A stretch of DNA of 64,000 bases from Verrucomicrobiota bacterium (GTDB taxonomy: Bacteria; Verrucomicrobiota; Verrucomicrobiia; Verrucomicrobiales; Verrucomicrobiaceae), in the NCBI GenBank assembly GCA_017301975.1, contig JAFLEI010000014.1:1-64000 (forward strand), given 5' to 3'. Both the position numbers and the translations under genes were made by a program. This document shows positions 1 through 11,914 of the stretch, one piece after another. The notes below the pieces were generated by a model that saw only the letters and a list, made by a program, of their open reading frames with translations, did not search any database and was not told where the DNA came from. The stretch's first letter is position 1; each line of letters starts with the position of its first letter.

Positions 1-92
1 CGGCATGCGCCCCCCTCCCGGTTTCGGCCCGCCGCCGTTTTGATCTCGTCACACGGTTGCATGCATGATCGCCTCAGGCGATGTGCAGGGAC

Positions 93-2624
<2,532 letters not shown>

Positions 2625-2827
2625 TACGATGGGCACTCCTGCCTGTCGGTCAGCGCTCACGCAGGCTGCAACAGCATCAGCACGCCGAGCATGGTACGTA
2701 GGACGGATGTGGCGCAAGCCCGTCCGTCTGCGAGCGCACGGCAATCACGGTGGCGTACGAGCGCCCTCGCAGTCGGGCGGTTTGGCGGACAGAGCGTCGA
2801 GTAAGGAAGGATGTCCATCCCGCCTGG
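2625..2827. other. Convergent intergenic region with several short dyads
   Basis: This 203-bp gap separates the 3' ends of the helicase and nasA. I see no convincing gene. It contains imperfect inverted repeats, including GCCTG...CAGGC (about 2640-2671) and GGACGG...CCGTCC (about 2700-2726). No T-run follows either stem, so neither is a clear intrinsic terminator. The composition looks like a dispersed intergenic element, but I cannot test copy number here. Confidence 0.4.
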
Positions 2828-5020
2828 CTACTTCTCCACCCGCACCGCCGAATGCTTGTAGCTCGGCTGGCGGCTATGCGGATCAAACGAAGCATGCGTG
2901 AGCTGGTTCACGCGGCTGTCATGCATGGGCAGGAAGACCTCGCCGGGAGAGACGCAGGTCGTCAGCCGCGCTTTGGCGGTGAGTTCGGCACGCTTCGAAA
3001 TGACGCGCACGCGCATGCCATCACTGACACCGAGACGCCTCGCATCCTGGGGGTTGAGATCCAGCATCAATTCCTCCGGCATCATTTTCGCCAGCACCGC
3101 CGACTTCCCGGTGCGTGTCTCCGTATGCCACTGCGCGCTGGTGCCGCGTCCGGTGATCAAGACCAGCGGGAACTCCTCGCTGCGCTGCTCCGGCGCGGCC
3201 TCGGGCGCATCAAAGACAAACTTCGCCCGCTTGTCGGGTGTGTAAAACTGACCATCCTCAAACAGGCGGCGCTCCTTGAAACTTGAAACCTTAAACTTTA
3301 AACTTTCATCCTTGCTAAGCGGCCACTGCACACCGCCCGATTTGCGAAGCATCTCGTGCCCGGTGATGCCTGTGATGTCGCAGGGCTGGTTTTCCGTGCA
3401 GCGCTGCAACACACGAAAGACGGCCTCCGGACTGCTCCACCCACGAAACAAATCTTCGCAGCCCCAGTAATGGGCGATGAGGCGGAAGATGTGGAAATCC
3501 GCCAGCGCCTGACCGGGCGCGCGGCGCACTTTGGGGCTGTAGCCGATGCGGCGCTCACTGTTGATGAAGCAGCCTTCTTTCTCACCCCAGCCCGCCGCTG
3601 GCAGCACGAGATGCGCGCGCTTCGCGGTCTCGGTGCTGCAGTACATGTCCTGCACCACGATGAAGTCGAGCTTGTCGAGCACGCGGTTGATCTCGTTTTG
3701 ATCAATCCACGAGTGGCTGGGATTGGTGGCCACAAACCAGATGGCCTTCACCTTGCCTTCGTCAGCCGCTTTGAGGATCTGATCGTAAGCCAGGCTTGGC
3801 TGGTCAGGAATGCGCTCCAAGGGAATGCCGGTAGCAGCGGCGACTTTCTCGCGATGCCGTGGATTGCGAAAATCATGCCCGCCCAGAAGATTCGTGGTGT
3901 TGGAAAACAAACGCGAGCCCATCGCATTGCACTGGCCTGTGATGGAATTGGCCCCGGTCCCCGGCTTGCCAATGTTTCCTGTCATCAAGGCCAGATTGAT
4001 GATGGCCTGCGCGGTGCGGGTGGCCTGATGACTCTGGTTCACTCCCATCGTCCACCAGAAGGAGACACGCGGCGTGCCGGAAATGAGGGTCTGAGCGAAA
4101 TGCACGAGGCGATGCACGCTAATGCCTGTCTCCTGTGAGACGCGCGCCGGATGGTAGTCCACGAGGAAACGCTGAAAGTCATCAAAGCCGCTGGTGTGCT
4201 CCTCCACAAAGGAGGCGTCCACACCACCATCCCGGATGATGAGATGCGCGAGTCCGTAGAGGAGCGTGAGATCGCTTTTGGGCTTGATGGCATAATGTTG
4301 CGTGGCCGCCATCGCCGTCTCAGTGACGCGGGGATCGACCACGATGATCTCGGGCTTGCGCTTGTTCCGCAGCACGCGCTGCCACATGATCGGGTGGGCG
4401 ATGCAGGGATTGGCACCGATGAAAACGAGGACATCGCTTTCTTCAAAATCCGCATACGTGAACGGGGGCGCATCAAAACCAAAGCTCTCCTTGTAGGCCG
4501 TCACGGCGGTGGCCATGCACTGGCGCGTGTTGCCATCTCCATGGATCATGCCCATGCCAAACTTGGCGAGAGCGCCAAGGAAAGCCATCTCCTCAAACAT
4601 GATCTGTCCGGTGCTGAGAAACGCCGCCGCTTCAGGACCATGCTTGTCGAGAATCTCACGCATCTTGTCGCAGAAGTAACGCAGCGCGGTGTCCCAATCG
4701 ACCTCCTTGCCATGCAGCAGCGGCATTTTGGCGCGGTCTGGCGCGTCCAGTACGCTCAGCGCCTCCCAGCCCTTGGGGCAGGCGGTGCCAAGATTGACAG
4801 GATAATCAGGGTCCGGCGTGAGATTCACCGCCGCTCCCTCCTTCAGATGAATTTTAAGCCCGCAGCCCGTGGAGCAAAAGCCGCAGATCACTGTTGTCGT
4901 CGCATCCGGCATCAGATGAGATGGCACCTGCCCCAGACCAAATCTGGCGGGCTCACGCACCAGATCGGCCGTCAGCGGGCCGTCCCATTCGCGCAAGGTC
5001 ATGGCAGGTAATTTCATCAT
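2828..5020 (-). CDS. nasA: Assimilatory nitrate reductase catalytic subunit (molybdopterin oxidoreductase)
   Basis: Reduces nitrate to nitrite at a Mo-bis-MGD centre. The N-terminus carries the [4Fe-4S] ligand pattern CX2CX3CX27C (C46, C49, C53, C81), followed by the molybdopterin domains and a molydopterin-dinucleotide-binding C-terminal domain. At about 730 aa it matches NarB/NasA catalytic subunits and lacks a Tat signal, so it should be cytoplasmic. An upstream in-frame extension exists, but ATG 5020 lies 2 bp after the previous stop and has GGGGAA upstream, so I start there. It is the last gene of the CysJ-like/NirA/DmsBC operon. An AT-rich, low-complexity stretch encodes about residues 569-581 and looks inserted. 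Formate dehydrogenase is a formal alternative, but the nitrate genes around it argue for nitrate. Confidence 0.9.
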   Translation of the reverse strand: MMKLPAMTLREWDGPLTADLVREPARFGLGQVPSHLMPDATTTVICGFCSTGCGLKIHLKEGAAVNLTPDPDYPVNLGTACPKGWEALSVLDAPDRAKMPLLHGKEVDWDTALRYFCDKMREILDKHGPEAAAFLSTGQIMFEEMAFLGALAKFGMGMIHGDGNTRQCMATAVTAYKESFGFDAPPFTYADFEESDVLVFIGANPCIAHPIMWQRVLRNKRKPEIIVVDPRVTETAMAATQHYAIKPKSDLTLLYGLAHLIIRDGGVDASFVEEHTSGFDDFQRFLVDYHPARVSQETGISVHRLVHFAQTLISGTPRVSFWWTMGVNQSHQATRTAQAIINLALMTGNIGKPGTGANSITGQCNAMGSRLFSNTTNLLGGHDFRNPRHREKVAAATGIPLERIPDQPSLAYDQILKAADEGKVKAIWFVATNPSHSWIDQNEINRVLDKLDFIVVQDMYCSTETAKRAHLVLPAAGWGEKEGCFINSERRIGYSPKVRRAPGQALADFHIFRLIAHYWGCEDLFRGWSSPEAVFRVLQRCTENQPCDITGITGHEMLRKSGGVQWPLSKDESLKFKVSSFKERRLFEDGQFYTPDKRAKFVFDAPEAAPEQRSEEFPLVLITGRGTSAQWHTETRTGKSAVLAKMMPEELMLDLNPQDARRLGVSDGMRVRVISKRAELTAKARLTTCVSPGEVFLPMHDSRVNQLTHASFDPHSRQPSYKHSAVRVEK
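3277..3314. repeat. AT-rich low-complexity repeat inside nasA
   Basis: A run of variants of TTGAAAC/TTAAACTTT inside an otherwise GC-rich gene. It keeps the reading frame and adds a Lys/Phe/Ser-rich stretch ([10 protein letters not shown]) between the conserved catalytic part and the MGD-binding C-terminal domain. Confidence 0.6.
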
Positions 5021-5022
5021 GA

Positions 5023-6612
5023 TCAGTTCCCCGGCATTTTTGAGCCTGCGGCGGCGGTGAAGAAATACAACCGTTCGATCAACTGGCTGCCAAACATCAG
5101 CAGCAGCGCCAGACCTGTCATCCAGGGCATCGATGCCCCCGCAGCGATCACCACGGGAATCACCAGTCCCACAAAAATGAGCAGCAGACCGCGCACCTCC
5201 ATTTGCCCCGGGAGATGCTTCCGCAATACAAGGGCCGATTTGTGCCACGCACAGGTCTCATCCTGCAAGGCCCGCCGGTAGCTGGAAATCTCCCACAGCG
5301 ACAAACTCCAACGGCACACCAGCGCGCAACCCAGCGCCCACCCCGCGATATCCATGCCAGCAAGACTCCAAACGACGGCGCACAATCCGGCCCCCAGCAT
5401 CAGCATCGTGCCAAGGAATTTGGCGCTCACCGTGGTCATGAACCAATACGGCCTGCGGGTGTCCACATAGACCATCACCGAGCACCAAACGGCGACCACG
5501 GCAGCGCCTGCAGTGCCTGTGACAGCAAGCCGCAGCCACTCATCGTTTCCCAGCCACCAGGTGACAAAGATCGCCAGACCACCCGCAGGCAAGGCACCGA
5601 AGGCCATGATCTCGCGGGACAGCCATGATTTGCGCCAGCCGAGAAAGGCGCGCCACGCCTTCAAGGGCTGGCCCAGATGCAGCGTGCTCAAAGCCACCCC
5701 TACCAGACCAAACGCGAGGGCTGCCGCGCTGGTGATGGCAGCCTGCGTCAGCGTCATCCAATTCATCCACATGGCGATGGCGCAGCCGATGAAGCCGCCG
5801 GCGCTCATCTGCGTGAGCACCAGCATCCATGCCAGCGGAGGATGCCCATGATCAAGGTCAAGCCGTCCCGCATCCGCAGGCTTGGCGGCAGCCGGCGGCG
5901 GCTGCGATGAAAAATAGCTCGTCGTGGGCCGCGTATAGCTCGAATCAAACGCACCTTCGACCATGCTGCCACGATCCGGCACGGCATCGAGCTTCACCAC
6001 TTTGATTTTGATCGCCTCATTCGGGCAGGACTGCACGCAGGCCGGTGCCTCCCCTTCAGCGAGGCGGCCCTGGCACATATCACACTTGCGTACAATGCCA
6101 CGTTTCAGATTGAACTTCGGCACATCATACGGGCACTTCAAAATGCAGTAGCTGCAGCCGATGCATTGATCATCCAAATGCCGTACGATCCCGGTGACGG
6201 CATCCTTGTCATAGGCCAGCACCGGGCAGCCTTCGGCACAGGCAGGGTCCGCGCAGTGATGGCAGGCCGTTGTGACGGTTTGCAGATAGGGCTGCTTCCG
6301 TGTCCCCACGAGCAGCCCCATGTCACGCCAGCTCTCATCATCATCCAGTCCGTTCAGGGAATGACAGGCCGCCACGCAGGCCTTGCAGCCGGTGCAGGCA
6401 TCCAGATTGACCTCAAAGGCATACTGCTCCCCGGGCTGCGGCTTGCTCAGCGGGATGAGATGTGTGAAGCGCTCACGCACCGATCTGGCATCGTATTCGT
6501 CTGAAAAAAGAGCGACTGGAGTGCGCAGGGTCTGCTGCTCACGGAGCGCCGCGTCGATAAGGCTGAGTCCGGAACCACCGGCTGAGATCGAACGCTCCAT
6601 GTCGCGGATCAT
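5023..6612 (-). CDS. DmsB-DmsC fusion: four-cluster ferredoxin plus membrane anchor
   Basis: A predicted electron-transfer partner of the adjacent nitrate reductase. The N-terminal half (about residues 60-215) has four cysteine clusters of the DmsB/NrfC type (for example [39 protein letters not shown]...C). The C-terminal half (about 255-525) has roughly eight hydrophobic segments resembling the DmsC/NrfD-like quinol-oxidising anchor. A Pro/Ala-rich linker joins them. The gene is 2 bp after nirA and 2 bp before nasA, so the three are almost certainly co-transcribed. The inferred role is passing electrons from quinol to NasA at the cytoplasmic membrane face. It could instead serve nitrite reduction. 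There is no Tat signal. Confidence 0.85.
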   Translation of the reverse strand: MIRDMERSISAGGSGLSLIDAALREQQTLRTPVALFSDEYDARSVRERFTHLIPLSKPQPGEQYAFEVNLDACTGCKACVAACHSLNGLDDDESWRDMGLLVGTRKQPYLQTVTTACHHCADPACAEGCPVLAYDKDAVTGIVRHLDDQCIGCSYCILKCPYDVPKFNLKRGIVRKCDMCQGRLAEGEAPACVQSCPNEAIKIKVVKLDAVPDRGSMVEGAFDSSYTRPTTSYFSSQPPPAAAKPADAGRLDLDHGHPPLAWMLVLTQMSAGGFIGCAIAMWMNWMTLTQAAITSAAALAFGLVGVALSTLHLGQPLKAWRAFLGWRKSWLSREIMAFGALPAGGLAIFVTWWLGNDEWLRLAVTGTAGAAVVAVWCSVMVYVDTRRPYWFMTTVSAKFLGTMLMLGAGLCAVVWSLAGMDIAGWALGCALVCRWSLSLWEISSYRRALQDETCAWHKSALVLRKHLPGQMEVRGLLLIFVGLVIPVVIAAGASMPWMTGLALLLMFGSQLIERLYFFTAAAGSKMPGN

Positions 6613-6614
6613 GT

Positions 6615-8369
6615 TCAGAAGCTGAAGACCTCCTGAAGCTGGCCGACGGTGTGCCGGTTGCAGAAGGCGTGGAAGGTTTCGTCAGGGGAGCGATGGCTCA
6701 GGTAGCCTTTGAGCATGGCCTCCAGGGTGCTGCCCAGTGACTCAAAGTCCACACCACTGAAGACCTGGCGGCCAATCTTGCGGTTTTCACCAAAGCCACC
6801 TCCTACTGTGATGTGGTAGCCTTCCCCGCTCTCAGATTTCACCTTGGTGCCGAGCAGGCCGATGTCCCCCATGAAGTGCTGGGCGCAGGAGTGCGCGCAG
6901 CCCGTGAAGTGGATGTTCACCGGTTTGTCGAGCTGCACGCGCTTGTCGAGGTACTCCATCATGGCAATGGCATGCCCTTTGGTGTCACTGGCCGCGTACT
7001 TGCAGTACTTGTTGCCTGTGCAGGCCACAAAGCCGCTTTTGAGATTCGACTGCTCACTGGGAAAGCCGAGCTTCTTCAACGACTTTGCCACCGTGGCGGC
7101 GTAGGCCGTCTTGATGTTCGGAATGATGAAATTCTGCCACACGGTGAGCCGGATTTCCCCTGAACCGTAGCTGTCGGCAAGGTCGGCAATGCGATCAAGC
7201 TGCTTCGCGGTGAGCTGCCCCACAGGAACGCTGGCTCCGATGTAAACCAGCCCCTCCTGTTTCTGCGGAAAGGTCCCCACATGCGAGTGACCCTGCTGGG
7301 AGAACTCCCGTTTCGCCTGACATGGCGCATCAGGTGCCAGCCGTGTGAGCTTGAATTTCAAATACTTCTCTGCCTCCACCAGCACCCCCTCCAGCCCCTT
7401 GTCCTCGACCACGTATTTGAAGCGCGCCTTCTTCCGGTTCGTGCGGTCGCCAAACTGGATGAACACCCGCAGCAGGGCGATCATCACATCATTGAGCTGC
7501 TCGGGTTTCACCAGCACTCCCCAGTCACTCGCGAAGGTCTGATGTCCCGTGACACCGCCGAGTGCGATGCGGAAATATACACCCGGCTCGATGCCCTCGC
7601 TGTTTTCGCTGATTTTGACAGCGCTGGCGCCAATGTCGTTGGTGTCTTCCACCGCAGAGATAAGTCCACCGCCATCGTAGGCGATGTTAAACTTGCGTGG
7701 CAGATCGTAGAACTCTTTGGAAGCGATGATCAGCGTGGCAAGTTCATTGACCAGCGGACGCACATCGATGAGCTCATACGGGTCATGGCCCGCGCATGGG
7801 TTCATGGTGATGTTGCGGATGTTGTCCGCACCGGCGCCTTTGGAATGAAGGCCGCAGCCCTGGATTCGGCGCAGGACTTCCGGGCAGTTCTTCGGCTCGA
7901 TGAGGCGAATCTGGAAGTTGTTCCGCGTCGTGATCTGAATGTAGCCCGTGGTGAGCTCCCGGGCGATCGCCGCGAGTTCACGAAGCTGATAGCTTTTCAC
8001 GATCCCCCCCGGAATCCGCAGGCGGCACATGTAGCCGTCCTTGACCGGATTGAGCCAGAAAAGGCCGTTCCACTTGTAGCGAAACACCGACTCCGGCTCG
8101 GGCTTGGCGTTCCAGCGCGCATCCATGACAAGCTGCTCGATGGCATCAAAGGGATGCAGTTCACGCTTGATGCGCTCTTCTTTGGTCAGGTCGTCCAGCG
8201 CCGGACCCGCAGGTGCTGCTGCCGCAGGGGAGGGAGCAAGGTCTCCAAAGGAAACGCCGCCAGCGGCGATGCCGGCAAAAAATCCTTCGAGGTAGCGCTT
8301 CTGCTCGCCGGAGAAATCGGCGCTCATCGGCGGTGCGGCCGGGGGTGGTTCAATAGACATCGCGGGCAT
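6615..8369 (-). CDS. nirA: NirA-like siroheme [4Fe-4S] nitrite reductase
   Basis: Reduces nitrite to ammonium with six electrons; belongs to the nitrite/sulfite reductase family. Two ferredoxin-like half repeats and two siroheme domains are recognisable (for example ITTRNNFQIR at 146-155). The siroheme-coupled cluster ligands fit CX5C (C450, C456) and CX3C (C491, C495, GCAHSC). The length of 584 aa fits, apart from an N-terminal extension of about 60 residues that contains FSGEQKRYLEGFFAG and an Ala/Pro linker. The start has GGAGAA 7 nt upstream and overlaps the upstream gene by 20 bp, suggesting translational coupling. Sulfite reductase is the alternative, but the nitrate context favours nitrite. 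Confidence 0.88.
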   Translation of the reverse strand: MPAMSIEPPPAAPPMSADFSGEQKRYLEGFFAGIAAGGVSFGDLAPSPAAAAPAGPALDDLTKEERIKRELHPFDAIEQLVMDARWNAKPEPESVFRYKWNGLFWLNPVKDGYMCRLRIPGGIVKSYQLRELAAIARELTTGYIQITTRNNFQIRLIEPKNCPEVLRRIQGCGLHSKGAGADNIRNITMNPCAGHDPYELIDVRPLVNELATLIIASKEFYDLPRKFNIAYDGGGLISAVEDTNDIGASAVKISENSEGIEPGVYFRIALGGVTGHQTFASDWGVLVKPEQLNDVMIALLRVFIQFGDRTNRKKARFKYVVEDKGLEGVLVEAEKYLKFKLTRLAPDAPCQAKREFSQQGHSHVGTFPQKQEGLVYIGASVPVGQLTAKQLDRIADLADSYGSGEIRLTVWQNFIIPNIKTAYAATVAKSLKKLGFPSEQSNLKSGFVACTGNKYCKYAASDTKGHAIAMMEYLDKRVQLDKPVNIHFTGCAHSCAQHFMGDIGLLGTKVKSESGEGYHITVGGGFGENRKIGRQVFSGVDFESLGSTLEAMLKGYLSHRSPDETFHAFCNRHTVGQLQEVFSF

Positions 8370-10011
8370 AGCGTTTCTCCTTCTTCATTTGATTGATGTA
8401 GGCGGCGGCCTCCTCGGTCGTCTTGCCACCAGCGGTTTGGATGATGCTGTGCAGCGCATCATCGACATCTTTGGCCATGCGTTTGGCATCACCACACACA
8501 TAGAAGTGCGCCCCCTCCTCCAGCCATTGCCAGATTTCCGTGGCGGCCTGCAGCATGCGTGTCTGCACGTAGATCTTTTCTTCCTGATCGCGGCTAAATG
8601 CGGTGTCCAGCCGTGTGAGGTGCCCCTTTTGCACCCACTCAATGATCTGATCGTGGTAGAGGAAGTCGCTGGCGCGCTTTTGATCGCCAAAGAACAGCCA
8701 GTTTTTCCCAGAAGCCTGCGTCGCCTCGCGCTCTTCGAGGAAGGCACGGAAGGGCGCAATGCCCGTCCCGGGTCCGACCATGATCACGGGCCTTGTCAGA
8801 TCCGCCGGCAGACGAAAATGATTGGCCGCATGAAAGTAGATGCCCGTTGTTTCTTCGAGCGGCAGACGATCCGCGAGGAACGTGGATGCCACCCCCTTGT
8901 GCGCCACGCCGTCACTGCTGTAGCGAACCGCAGCGACGCAGAGATGGACCTCATTTTCATGCTTCTTGATGCTGGATGCGATGGAGTAAAGGCGAGGCTG
9001 CAGCTTGCGCAGGTTTTCCATGAAGGCCGCGAGTGTCAGACTGGCTTCGGGGCTCCTTCCATACAGGCTTCTCACTTCGTAATGCTTGATGAGCGCCTCC
9101 CTCAGCGGAGCACTGCCTCCATCGGGCAGAGACACCACCGCCTGCGGATCAAAGGCGTGCGCAGCGATGACCGCATCCACCACTTCCGGGCAGTTTTGCA
9201 CGAACACCCCCAGCGCATCTCCCGCTTCGTAGGTCAGCCCGCTGCCGACGAGCGAAAAACCAATGTGCCGGGTGTCTTTGCTGCTGCCCCGGCTATTCAG
9301 AGGGACGTTGGCGATGAGCTTGGCAGGAAACGGCTTCTTTTTGCTGTAGCCCGCCTCCTCTTCCTCTACAGGGGCAACAACCGCTGCAGAGGCTGTTGCG
9401 GAATCTCCGCTCAAGATCGTGAAAGCATGGGTGCTCCACTTCTTCGCCAGTTCGTCGAACTCCACATCGCAATCGACTCGGTCCACGATGCGCTTGGCCC
9501 CCAGTTCAGCGAGGCGGACATCAAGTTTCCTGCCGGCGAGACAAAAGGTGTCGCCATAGTTTTTGTCCCCCAAGGCCAGAATACTGTACTGCACTCCGTC
9601 CAGCTTCGGGCTGCTGCCATTTTGATTGAGGCTGTCCCAAAAGGAGACCGCGTTGTCGGGCATGTCCCCTTCCCCCCAGGTGCTGGTGATGAGCAGGACG
9701 TTTTGTTCTTTGATGAGATCGGCGGGTTGCAGCGAGTCGAGGCCCGCAGCGCGCGCTGCGAAGCCCCGACCCGATGCTTCCCTGGCCAGCCGCTTGGCCA
9801 AACTTTCCGCATTGCCGCTCTGGCTGCCAAAGGCGACCAGCAGAGGGCGTTTCGGTTCCGCTGACGCCGCCCCATTGGGCGCTGCGCCGCGATTGAGCAC
9901 TCCGGCCAGAAAGCCGTTGAGCCACGCTCGTTGTTCCGCGCTGAAGGGCGCGCTTTCAGGAATGAGGGGATTGAATGTCATTGCGGCGGCGAGGTTAAAA
10001 TCACGGTTCAT
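8350..10011 (-). CDS. CysJ-like diflavin reductase (flavodoxin-FAD-NAD(P)H)
   Basis: The likely electron donor for the NirA-like nitrite reductase. An FMN-binding flavodoxin domain (about residues 58-200, FGSQSGNAESLAKRLA) is followed by FAD-binding (RLYSIASS) and NAD(P)-binding (GPGTGIAPFRAFLEER) domains of the cytochrome P450 reductase/CysJ family. The length of about 553 aa is normal for CysJ. The N-terminal segment FSAEQRAWLNGFLAG matches one in NirA. The start is uncertain: GTG 10014, ATG 10011 and ATG 9981 are all in frame, and none has a strong Shine-Dalgarno sequence. First gene of the reductase operon; the 469-bp upstream gap holds a LysR-type dyad. In relatives such genes are often annotated as sulfite reductase alpha. 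Confidence 0.85.
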   Translation of the reverse strand: MNRDFNLAAAMTFNPLIPESAPFSAEQRAWLNGFLAGVLNRGAAPNGAASAEPKRPLLVAFGSQSGNAESLAKRLAREASGRGFAARAAGLDSLQPADLIKEQNVLLITSTWGEGDMPDNAVSFWDSLNQNGSSPKLDGVQYSILALGDKNYGDTFCLAGRKLDVRLAELGAKRIVDRVDCDVEFDELAKKWSTHAFTILSGDSATASAAVVAPVEEEEAGYSKKKPFPAKLIANVPLNSRGSSKDTRHIGFSLVGSGLTYEAGDALGVFVQNCPEVVDAVIAAHAFDPQAVVSLPDGGSAPLREALIKHYEVRSLYGRSPEASLTLAAFMENLRKLQPRLYSIASSIKKHENEVHLCVAAVRYSSDGVAHKGVASTFLADRLPLEETTGIYFHAANHFRLPADLTRPVIMVGPGTGIAPFRAFLEEREATQASGKNWLFFGDQKRASDFLYHDQIIEWVQKGHLTRLDTAFSRDQEEKIYVQTRMLQAATEIWQWLEEGAHFYVCGDAKRMAKDVDDALHSIIQTAGGKTTEEAAAYINQMKKEKRYARDVY

Positions 10012-10179
10012 CACTTCTGGCGCGGCAGTTCAAAGGCAGCTCGGGCCAGTGTCGGGAGGTGCTGAGATCGGCAGATTTCATGGTCGAATGATGTGTTGGA
10101 ACACACTTCTCATAAGCTTTTGGCATGCCATGTTCGCTGGAGCTTTCGAACAACTCCTTGAATAGTTTTGATATAATTG

Positions 10180-10194
10180 ATGAATCTTTTTCAT
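10180..10194. promoter_or_regulatory. Putative LysR-type operator upstream of the reductase operon
   Basis: The dyad ATGAATCTTTTTCAT contains the T-N11-A core of LysR-family sites and is followed by GGAT. It shares ATGAAT-N4-TTCATGGAT with the site at the LysR/NasS divergence. It lies about 170 bp upstream of the CysJ-like gene, in an AT-rich island inside the 10015-10483 intergenic region. Apart from this site and the relic at 10241-10438, I see nothing convincing in that region. Confidence 0.6.
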
Positions 10195-10240
10195 GGATAA
10201 GCGTCCACACGCCTCCCCGCTTCACTAGGAGACCGCAGCC

Positions 10241-10438
10241 TCAGGAATTGAAAGGATCAGCGGCCGTTCGCTGGCTGCCCGCAGCCAGGCGAGGCTTGCC
10301 GCCCGTGCCGTCACCGGCTTTAGAAGCAAGACACAAACGATGGATCACCATGCCATTTCCAATGAGCACCACATGCCGTCCAGTTGCCGCCACGGTGGCA
10401 GCCTGGGGCGGGTGTTGCGGTGCCATGCCGGTGCTCAT
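10241..10438 (-). pseudogene. Relic of a NirB-like FAD-dependent oxidoreductase N-terminus
   Basis: A 65-codon frame whose residues 21-34 read RHVVLIGNGMVIHR. This closely resembles the first Rossmann strand and loop of NirB/NasC-type FAD proteins (consensus near LVxIGNGMVGHR), which usually sit in nitrate assimilation clusters. Homology stops soon after and the frame ends, so only the first beta-alpha unit survives, and the glycine after GNGMV is replaced by Ile. It lies 45 bp after the porin stop in the same direction. It could be a decayed gene end left by a deletion, or a small expressed peptide. Confidence 0.5.
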
Positions 10439-10483
10439 CGGATAAGTGGCGAGTAGTTGACGGATGGTGAGGGAGGAAAGGAA

Positions 10484-11884
10484 TCAGAAGTCAATCTGCA
10501 CCTGCACGTAGCCAAACTGGGCATCGCTGCCCGCGCCGGTCTGCTTCAGATAATCCCCGGCGATGAAGTAGCTGTACCCGGTGAGAATCCCGACGTGCGG
10601 GTTGAGCTTGTAGCTCACGGTGAGGTCAAGTTCCTGCCCGCGGAAGCTGCTCGCATTCATGGCGGCGGTATTGACGGGCCTCACCTTGGTGGCGCCATTC
10701 GCACGGTACCAGGCATCGGCGTTGTTGGCGTTCCAGTAGAGGTGGTAGTCCAGCATCACCTTCATCTTGGGCGTCGGCATGAAGCTGAAATTCACCTGGG
10801 GGTTGTGCACATTCATCCACGCCGTGGTGTCCATGTATCCGTAGAAGAGATGGTTTGTGGGGTAGAGGTTTTGAAAGGTGCCCACCTTGTTGTCATTGGG
10901 GTCACCATCGCCGCTGGCATAGTTATACTGCAGGCCAAAGCGTGGCTTCCAGGAATGCTTGAGCCAGTTGTAGCCAGCGCCCCAGTGTCCTGCATAGGCG
11001 GTGAGCGAACGCCCGCCCACTTTGCCGGTCTGGAAGTCCATCTCGGTGTCATAGTCAAAGCCGCCCAGCTTTTTAGGATCACCCTTCCACAGGGTTCCCA
11101 GAGTGACAAAGCTCGTTGAGCCAATCGGAGCCCCGAAGTTGGCCGTGCCATCGTCCCGGTTGTGAAACACGTAGAAATCCGTGGTGGTGTTAAAGGGAAC
11201 CAGGAGCGTGCTCAGATAGGCCCCGCTCATGAACGCATTGCGGTGGTCGCCCTGGTCAATGAAGTCCGACTTGTTCCACTTGTTGTTGGCAAAATTCACC
11301 GGACTGGCCGTGAAGACGTCCAAGGACCATTGGCTGGCGGTGTAGCGGAACTTGAACGCATCAAAGGTGCGCGCCTGGTTGGCCCACTCCAGGGGCCCCA
11401 GCAGGCGCTGGTCTCCATAAGAGAGGAACTGGCGCCCCAGAACGGAGCTGAAACCCTTTTTCAGGTTTCCAATCTGCACATAGGCTTTGAGGACATCAAA
11501 AATGTCATCCCCTTCGGCTCCATTGACACCGATGGTGTGCCCGCGGTCTCCGCCTATTTCCCGCACGTCCTGCCCCTGCACATAGAGCTTGATCCATGGG
11601 TTGATGTCATAACCAAGGCCAAGACGGAAACGCTGCAGCAGCCAGGCGGCGTCCTGCGGACTGTTGACCGCGCTGTTGAAATCAAAATTATTGTCCCGGA
11701 TTTCGTAGCGCATCTTTTCCTGCACATCGACGGTAAGCTTCCCCATTTTCATGGGGGCGTACGCAGGGGGAGGCGGAGCGAGTGTGAAGCCTGGCACCGG
11801 AGCAGGTGCCGTGGTTTTCGGAGCGGGGGTTTGGGCGAGTGCGAGCGACGTGGTCGCAAGCAAAAGCGGGAGCAGCCTTTTCAT
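10484..11884 (-). CDS. Alginate-export-family (AlgE-like) outer-membrane porin
   Basis: Starts with a signal peptide (KRLLPLLLATTSLALA, about 18 residues) and a Pro-rich linker. The rest is rich in alternating beta-strand sequence with many Tyr/Trp residues, and the last residue is Phe (VQVQIDF), as expected for a Bam-inserted beta-barrel. Features such as YEIRDNNFDF and GRQFLSYGDQRLLGP are typical of the alginate-export/OprD-like group. At 466 aa it fits an 18-strand barrel. It follows nrtCD by 30 bp in the same operon, so nitrate or nitrite uptake across the outer membrane is inferred from context only. Confidence 0.8.
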   Translation of the reverse strand: MKRLLPLLLATTSLALAQTPAPKTTAPAPVPGFTLAPPPPAYAPMKMGKLTVDVQEKMRYEIRDNNFDFNSAVNSPQDAAWLLQRFRLGLGYDINPWIKLYVQGQDVREIGGDRGHTIGVNGAEGDDIFDVLKAYVQIGNLKKGFSSVLGRQFLSYGDQRLLGPLEWANQARTFDAFKFRYTASQWSLDVFTASPVNFANNKWNKSDFIDQGDHRNAFMSGAYLSTLLVPFNTTTDFYVFHNRDDGTANFGAPIGSTSFVTLGTLWKGDPKKLGGFDYDTEMDFQTGKVGGRSLTAYAGHWGAGYNWLKHSWKPRFGLQYNYASGDGDPNDNKVGTFQNLYPTNHLFYGYMDTTAWMNVHNPQVNFSFMPTPKMKVMLDYHLYWNANNADAWYRANGATKVRPVNTAAMNASSFRGQELDLTVSYKLNPHVGILTGYSYFIAGDYLKQTGAGSDAQFGYVQVQIDF

Positions 11885-11914
11885 GTGGGTGTAGTGGGTG
11901 TGTTGTTGATTCGG

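Noticed and set aside
3356..4138. 260-codon plus-strand frame
   Set aside because: Antisense to the nasA catalytic domain, with no motif of its own.
5021..5248. 76-residue N-terminal extension of nasA
   Set aside because: It lies inside the DmsB-DmsC gene, has no family resemblance, and the ATG at 5020 has a good ribosome site.
10001..10225. 74-codon minus-strand frame across the reductase operon promoter
   Set aside because: It covers the dyad operator and runs into the start of the CysJ-like gene, with no ribosome site or family resemblance.
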